Source: Oligoflexales bacterium
Lineage (GTDB): Bacteria; Bdellovibrionota; Oligoflexia; Oligoflexales; Oligoflexaceae
NCBI GenBank assembly: GCA_015232735.1
Contig: JADFZC010000070.1
Span: 1-9,905 of the forward strand
Length of the DNA stretch: 9,905 nt
Direction of reading: 5' to 3'
A program made the translations under genes and the position numbers. The stretch's first letter is position 1, and every line of letters begins with the position of its first letter. The notes under the pieces were generated by a model. That model was not told the DNA's origin. It was given only the letters and a program-made list of their open reading frames with translations, and searched no databases. Of the stretch, positions 5,855 through 9,905 are shown one piece after another.

Positions 5855-8800
5855 ATGATTGGATACATTTTCACATTATTGACATTAATTTCACTCTCGG
5901 TCCTTTCAGCTTGCGGACCAAGCAAGGATCCATATTCCGATGTAACGGAAGATCCCCCCATAGCAAATACAACTCCGATAAAAACCAATAAAAATGACAT
6001 AAAGTTTATTTCATTGTCGTTAATGAACGAAGCCTTGGAGGGGTTCATAAACTATGAAAAACGTCTTTCAACAAAACCCCTTGCAGGACTTTTGATGGCC
6101 ACAGGCCAGACATCCACTTCATATGCCGCCGTAATTAAAGACAAGCAATGTGAAAAATCCACAGGATACAAGACCGACATTCCAACCGCCACCACCATAA
6201 CCGCAAATGGAACTTATAAAATATGCGTCAAACTCTCCAAGGACATGACTGCCAGCGTATATGGAGAAACCAGGGAAACTTTCGTAAGGGATATAACACC
6301 GCCTGCACCTCCGAGCTCAATAGGGTTTGCATCCACCTATTCCAACACCGCAGCACCGCTTTTATCATGGGTTGACGGAACAGACGCCATAGGTTTTAAA
6401 ACCCATAACGTCAAAGCATGCACCTCAGACGATTGCAATACAGGATGTACCACGGAACCCATAACATCAAAGACGACTTCAGCCACTCTTTCCGGACTTC
6501 GTGACGCCACAGTCTACTATGGATGCGTTCAATCAGTGGATGCAGTAGGAAACACTTCGAGCTGGATTTCATCCGTGGCGTCAATAATCGTCGATACAAC
6601 TCTTCCAAATGCGCCGACAAACCTGGCGTGGAAGGAAAGATCTCCTTCAGGTCCTTCCAACGTGACTGCAACATGGACCAAATCAACCTCAGACGATGTC
6701 GTCTCGCAATACGTCGCCTACTACACCGACCCTGCCTGCGAAAAAGACATGATAACGGCGTTTGAAAAGGAAATTACCGATGAATCGGACAGTTATGTGG
6801 GTGAAGACAAGATTACCTATTATTTCGATGTTACAATAATAGACAAGGCGGACAATGAGGTCTATTCCGAATGCTCACAGGCTATGACCATAGATTCATC
6901 CCTGCTTCCTCCAAAAGCCACAGAACTCGCATGGTCACAAAGTTCCCCATATGCCGGTTTAAACGTGACAGCCACCTGGAAAAAATCCACAGCCACAAAT
7001 ATTGTTTCTCAAACCCTCACATATTATTCTGATTCGTCCTGTATCACGCAGGTTATCGACTCCATTGAAAAAGACAAAGACAGTCAAAGCGATACCCTGA
7101 CAGGAGTCGACGGAGCAACATATTATTTCCAGATTGCCGCGACAAATGATCTCGAATATACGACATTCTCAGAATGCTCCTCAGAAATGCTGCTGGACAA
7201 TACAGCCCCGGTGGCTGCATCCTCGCCAGCCTGGGCGGAAACATCTCCAAGCAATAACGTAAATGTGACTGCGACATGGAAGAAATCAACCTCCGATGAC
7301 ATCATAGGTCAGACAATCCAATATTACAGCGACATATTCTGTACCGTACAGACAGGCAGCGCGGTTTCACTTTCGATTTCTGATCAATCCGCCGTATTTT
7401 CAGGCACCAACGGAAATACTTATTACTTTAAAGTATCCTCCACTGATAAGGCAAGTACCGTTGTTTCATCGGATTGTTCCAGCGGGATGGCTATCGACAC
7501 GGCCGCTCCTGATCCTCCACCTTCCAATCCGTATTGGACAGGTGGAACCTATTCTCAAAGCCGGACCATCACGGCAAATTGGACCCTGGGGGGCGCAGGA
7601 CCGCAGGACGCCGTGGCGCATGAACTGTGGTTCTACACCAACTCAGGCTGTTCAAACCTTTACGGCTCGATCGTGACAGGGATCGGTGCAGTAGAAAGTT
7701 CCAGGAGTCATACCGTAACGTCAGATGGTACCTATTACTTCATTGTAAAGAACAAAGATAATGCCTCCAACAAGTCAAGTTCAAACTGTTCTGCCGGCAT
7801 CACAGTTGATACAGAAGATCCTGATCCCCCGGCTTCTCCAGCATTCTCTGCAACTCTTTCGAATTCGGCATCCCAGACAGTTACATGGACAAATGGGGGA
7901 GATGAAAATTTCAGTACCCATGATTTGAAGGCATGTACATCAAATGACTGTTCCACAGGCTGCGGATCCACAGTTCAAAAAGCCTCCTCTCCTGGGACAG
8001 TTGAAGGTCTTGCAGATGGATCAACTTACTATGCCTGCATAAGATCAGTGGATCTTTCCGGAAGAACCTCCGCATGGATAGCCTCAAGTTCAACGATCCG
8101 GATTGATCTTACTCCTCCGTCCGGCACGATATCCATGGCTGAAACGACAGCAGGGTATTCAACCACCCGAGCTCCGGCACTCACGCTTACAAGGGATGCC
8201 GATGTTACACATTATCAACTTTGCAGCGACACAGCCACCTTTGGAAATGACTGCTCGGGAATACTCAGGGCATGGAGTTCATATACTGCTAATCCCTCAG
8301 CGTATGAATTTGATTCTGACGGTTCAAAGAGCATCTACGTCCAATTGAAGGATGAAGCAGGAAACATCGGTGCGACTGTGAATAGCAATTCACTCATTAT
8401 CGATACTATAAACCCTGCCTCTCCACAGGCTGTAACTGTTCCTTCATATATTAATACAAACTTTGAGATAACGTTCACGCCAGGCACGGAGGCAAACCCC
8501 TCCCTGTTCAATATCAAGGCCTGCACCTCCGACAACTGCAGCACTGGATGCGTGGGGGCAACAACAACAGCATCCTCACCTGGGACAATCCTTGCAACGG
8601 CGCTCACAAACGGGACATCCTACTATGGATGCGTCCAGGCTACAGACGCAGTGGGACATATCTCATCGTTTGCCCCCTCTTCGGCAGTCGTACTATATGA
8701 TATCACGCCTCCGTCAGGGACAATCTCTCTTGCCGAGACTGTCGCGGGATACTCAAATACGACATCGCCAGCCATCACGCTTACAAGGGATGCCGATGCC

Positions 8801-9905
8801 GCATATTACCAGCTTTGCAGCAACACGGCCACAAACGGAAACAACTGCTCGGGCGTCCTCAGGGCCTGGGCGGCATATTCGAGTACCCCCGCTGCATATG
8901 ACTTTGGATCTGACGGTTCAAAGAACATCTACGTTCAATTCAAGGACAATGCCGGAAATATCGGTGCGACAGTCGCAAGCAACAGCCTTGTCGTCGATAC
9001 GATAAACCCGGCCTCTTTTCAGGCTGTAAGCGTTCCTTCATACATAAATACAAACTTTGAGATAACCTTCACCCCTGGAACGGAGGCAAACCCCTCCCTG
9101 TTCAATATCAAGGCCTGCACGTCCGACGACTGCAGTACGGGATGCGTAGGGGCAACAACGACCGCATCCTCACCCGGGACAATCCTTGCAACAGCGCTCA
9201 CCAATGGAACATCCTATTATGGATGTGTCCAGGCCACCGACGCCGTGGGACATACTTCATCGTTTGCCCCCTCTTCGGCAGTCGTACTATATGATATCAC
9301 GCCTCCGTCAGGGACAATCTCTCTTGCCGAGACTGTCGCGGGATACTCAAATACGACATCGCCAGCCATCACGCTTACAAGGGATGCCGATGCCGCATAT
9401 TACCAGCTTTGCAGCAACACGGCCACAAACGGAAACAACTGCTCGGGCGTCCTCAGGGCCTGGGCGGCATATTCGAGTACCCCCGCTGCATATGACTTTG
9501 GATCTGACGGTTCAAAGAACATCTACGTTCAATTCAAGGACAATGCCGGAAATATCGGTGCGACAGTCGCAAGCAACAGCCTTGTCGTCGATACGATAAA
9601 CCCGGCCTCTTTTCAGGCTGTAAGCGTTCCTTCATATATAAATACAAACTTTGAGATAACCTTCACCCCGGGAACGGAGGCAAACCCCTCCCTGTTCAAT
9701 ATCAAGGCCTGCACCTCCGACAACTGCAGCACTGGATGCGTGGGGGCAACAACAACAGCATCCTCACCTGGGACAATCCTTGCAACGGCGCTCACAAACG
9801 GGACATCCTACTATGGATGCGTCCAGGCTACAGACGCAGTGGGACATATCTCATCGTTTGCCCCCTCTTCGGCAGTCGTACTATATGATATCACGCCTCC
9901 GTCAG
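5855..9905 (+). CDS. Giant FN3/Ig-like repeat lipoprotein, 3' end outside window
   Basis: An uninterrupted frame of 1350 residues is visible and runs off the right edge. MIGYIFTLLTLISLSVLSAC has a textbook lipobox (L-S-A-C) with Cys20; Gly at +2 does not signal inner-membrane retention. Residues 21-145 are a unique or degenerate N-terminal part. From residue 146 on come domains of about 100 residues, each opening with D-x-x-x-P. The order is A (146), C (247), C (347), C (448), C (548), then alternating A (652), B (751), A (850), B (949), A (1048), B (1147), A (1246), B (1345, cut). A domains carry A-C-x4-C-x3-C and Y-Y-x-C; B domains carry Y-Q-L-C-x9-C and end Y-V-Q-[FL]-K-D; C domains carry T-A-[TN]-W, Y-Y/F-Y and two Cys. 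Cysteines come in even numbers per complete domain, fitting internal disulfides outside the cytoplasm. No enzyme motif is visible; a surface adhesin or stalk is the likely role (inference). Confidence 0.9.
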   Translation, partial: MIGYIFTLLTLISLSVLSACGPSKDPYSDVTEDPPIANTTPIKTNKNDIKFISLSLMNEALEGFINYEKRLSTKPLAGLLMATGQTSTSYAAVIKDKQCEKSTGYKTDIPTATTITANGTYKICVKLSKDMTASVYGETRETFVRDITPPAPPSSIGFASTYSNTAAPLLSWVDGTDAIGFKTHNVKACTSDDCNTGCTTEPITSKTTSATLSGLRDATVYYGCVQSVDAVGNTSSWISSVASIIVDTTLPNAPTNLAWKERSPSGPSNVTATWTKSTSDDVVSQYVAYYTDPACEKDMITAFEKEITDESDSYVGEDKITYYFDVTIIDKADNEVYSECSQAMTIDSSLLPPKATELAWSQSSPYAGLNVTATWKKSTATNIVSQTLTYYSDSSCITQVIDSIEKDKDSQSDTLTGVDGATYYFQIAATNDLEYTTFSECSSEMLLDNTAPVAASSPAWAETSPSNNVNVTATWKKSTSDDIIGQTIQYYSDIFCTVQTGSAVSLSISDQSAVFSGTNGNTYYFKVSSTDKASTVVSSDCSSGMAIDTAAPDPPPSNPYWTGGTYSQSRTITANWTLGGAGPQDAVAHELWFYTNSGCSNLYGSIVTGIGAVESSRSHTVTSDGTYYFIVKNKDNASNKSSSNCSAGITVDTEDPDPPASPAFSATLSNSASQTVTWTNGGDENFSTHDLKACTSNDCSTGCGSTVQKASSPGTVEGLADGSTYYACIRSVDLSGRTSAWIASSSTIRIDLTPPSGTISMAETTAGYSTTRAPALTLTRDADVTHYQLCSDTATFGNDCSGILRAWSSYTANPSAYEFDSDGSKSIYVQLKDEAGNIGATVNSNSLIIDTINPASPQAVTVPSYINTNFEITFTPGTEANPSLFNIKACTSDNCSTGCVGATTTASSPGTILATALTNGTSYYGCVQATDAVGHISSFAPSSAVVLYDITPPSGTISLAETVAGYSNTTSPAITLTRDADAAYYQLCSNTATNGNNCSGVLRAWAAYSSTPAAYDFGSDGSKNIYVQFKDNAGNIGATVASNSLVVDTINPASFQAVSVPSYINTNFEITFTPGTEANPSLFNIKACTSDDCSTGCVGATTTASSPGTILATALTNGTSYYGCVQATDAVGHTSSFAPSSAVVLYDITPPSGTISLAETVAGYSNTTSPAITLTRDADAAYYQLCSNTATNGNNCSGVLRAWAAYSSTPAAYDFGSDGSKNIYVQFKDNAGNIGATVASNSLVVDTINPASFQAVSVPSYINTNFEITFTPGTEANPSLFNIKACTSDNCSTGCVGATTTASSPGTILATALTNGTSYYGCVQATDAVGHISSFAPSSAVVLYDITPPS
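6593..7807 (+). repeat. Four tandem C-type FN3-like repeats (about 100 residues each)
   Basis: Repeats start at 6593, 6893, 7196 and 7496. They share N-V-T-A-T-W-x-K-S-T (T-I-T-A-N-W in the last), Y-[YF]-[ST]-[DN]-x-x-C, T-Y-Y-F and S-[EDN]-C-S, followed by the [IV/L]-D boundary. At DNA level they are well diverged, unlike the later units. Confidence 0.75.
7808..9905 (+). repeat. Tandem 594-bp (198-residue, A+B) repeat units, nearly identical in the last three
   Basis: Units begin at 7808, 8402, 8996 and 9590 (the last cut by the window end), each encoding one A and one B domain of 99 residues. Unit 1 is clearly diverged. Units 2 and 3 are identical over 380 bp (8663-9042 against 9257-9636). 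Units 2 and 4 are identical over at least 232 bp (8486-8717 against 9674-9905). The array probably continues to the right. Confidence 0.95.

Noticed and set aside
8592..9599. Pairs of near-identical 137-codon plus-strand frames and matching minus-strand frames in the repeat region
   Set aside because: They are out-of-frame shadows of the 594-bp repeats inside the giant lipoprotein gene; their repetition only reflects the DNA repeat.
7808..9905. Possible CRISPR-like or integron-like repeat array
   Set aside because: Repeats are 594 bp, contiguous, in frame and coding; there are no short repeats separated by unique spacers and no recombination sites.

Overview
The window carries four protein genes and no RNA genes, transposase genes or CRISPR arrays that I can see. 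The leftmost gene, an NAD(P)-dependent sugar-nucleotide-type epimerase/dehydratase, is cut by the left edge. The other three all encode predicted exported lipoproteins. A 1030-residue repeat protein lies on the minus strand. It is separated by about 0.7 kb (measured from its preferred start) from a small Cys-rich lipoprotein and a very large FN3/Ig-like repeat lipoprotein on the plus strand, and the last of these runs off the right edge. Large multi-domain lipoproteins with D-T-x-x-P-bounded repeats, relaxed lipoboxes and -24/-12 type promoters suggest a Gram-negative, predator-like or free-living deltaproteobacterial lineage (Bdellovibrionota or a relative). That placement is inference from protein style, not from any marker gene.

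Layout. 1-801 (-) is the epimerase. 802-960 is a short gap with a possible sigma70-type promoter. 961-4053 (-) is the Ig-like repeat lipoprotein; an in-frame ATG at 4224 would lengthen it but falls inside a promoter-like element. 4225-4767 is a long non-coding divergent region with three inverted repeats and a very good sigma54-type promoter (4711-4727). 4768-5529 (+) is the Cys-rich lipoprotein. 5530-5854 is AT-rich, with a terminator-like hairpin and a weaker -24/-12-like element. 5855-9905 (+) is the giant repeat lipoprotein, still open at the window end.

How they fit together. The three lipoproteins look like cell-envelope or surface proteins. The two large ones share a related Ig-like module (ending in a '[IV]-[FYV]-[VL]-Q-F-x-x-x-x-G' strand), although they are transcribed divergently. 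Each lipoprotein gene has a GG-N10-GC (or near) -24/-12 motif at about the expected place, which suggests, but does not prove, joint control by sigma54. The most striking DNA feature is the tandem 594-bp repeat at 7808-9905. Its copies are a patchwork: 380 bp identical between units 2 and 3, 232 bp identical between units 2 and 4, and a 177-bp stretch in unit 3 with 19 differences, nearly all silent. This pattern points to recent duplication or conversion of a two-unit block. I did not find evidence of a new defence or mobile system here; the novelty is in the repeat architecture and the shared regulation.
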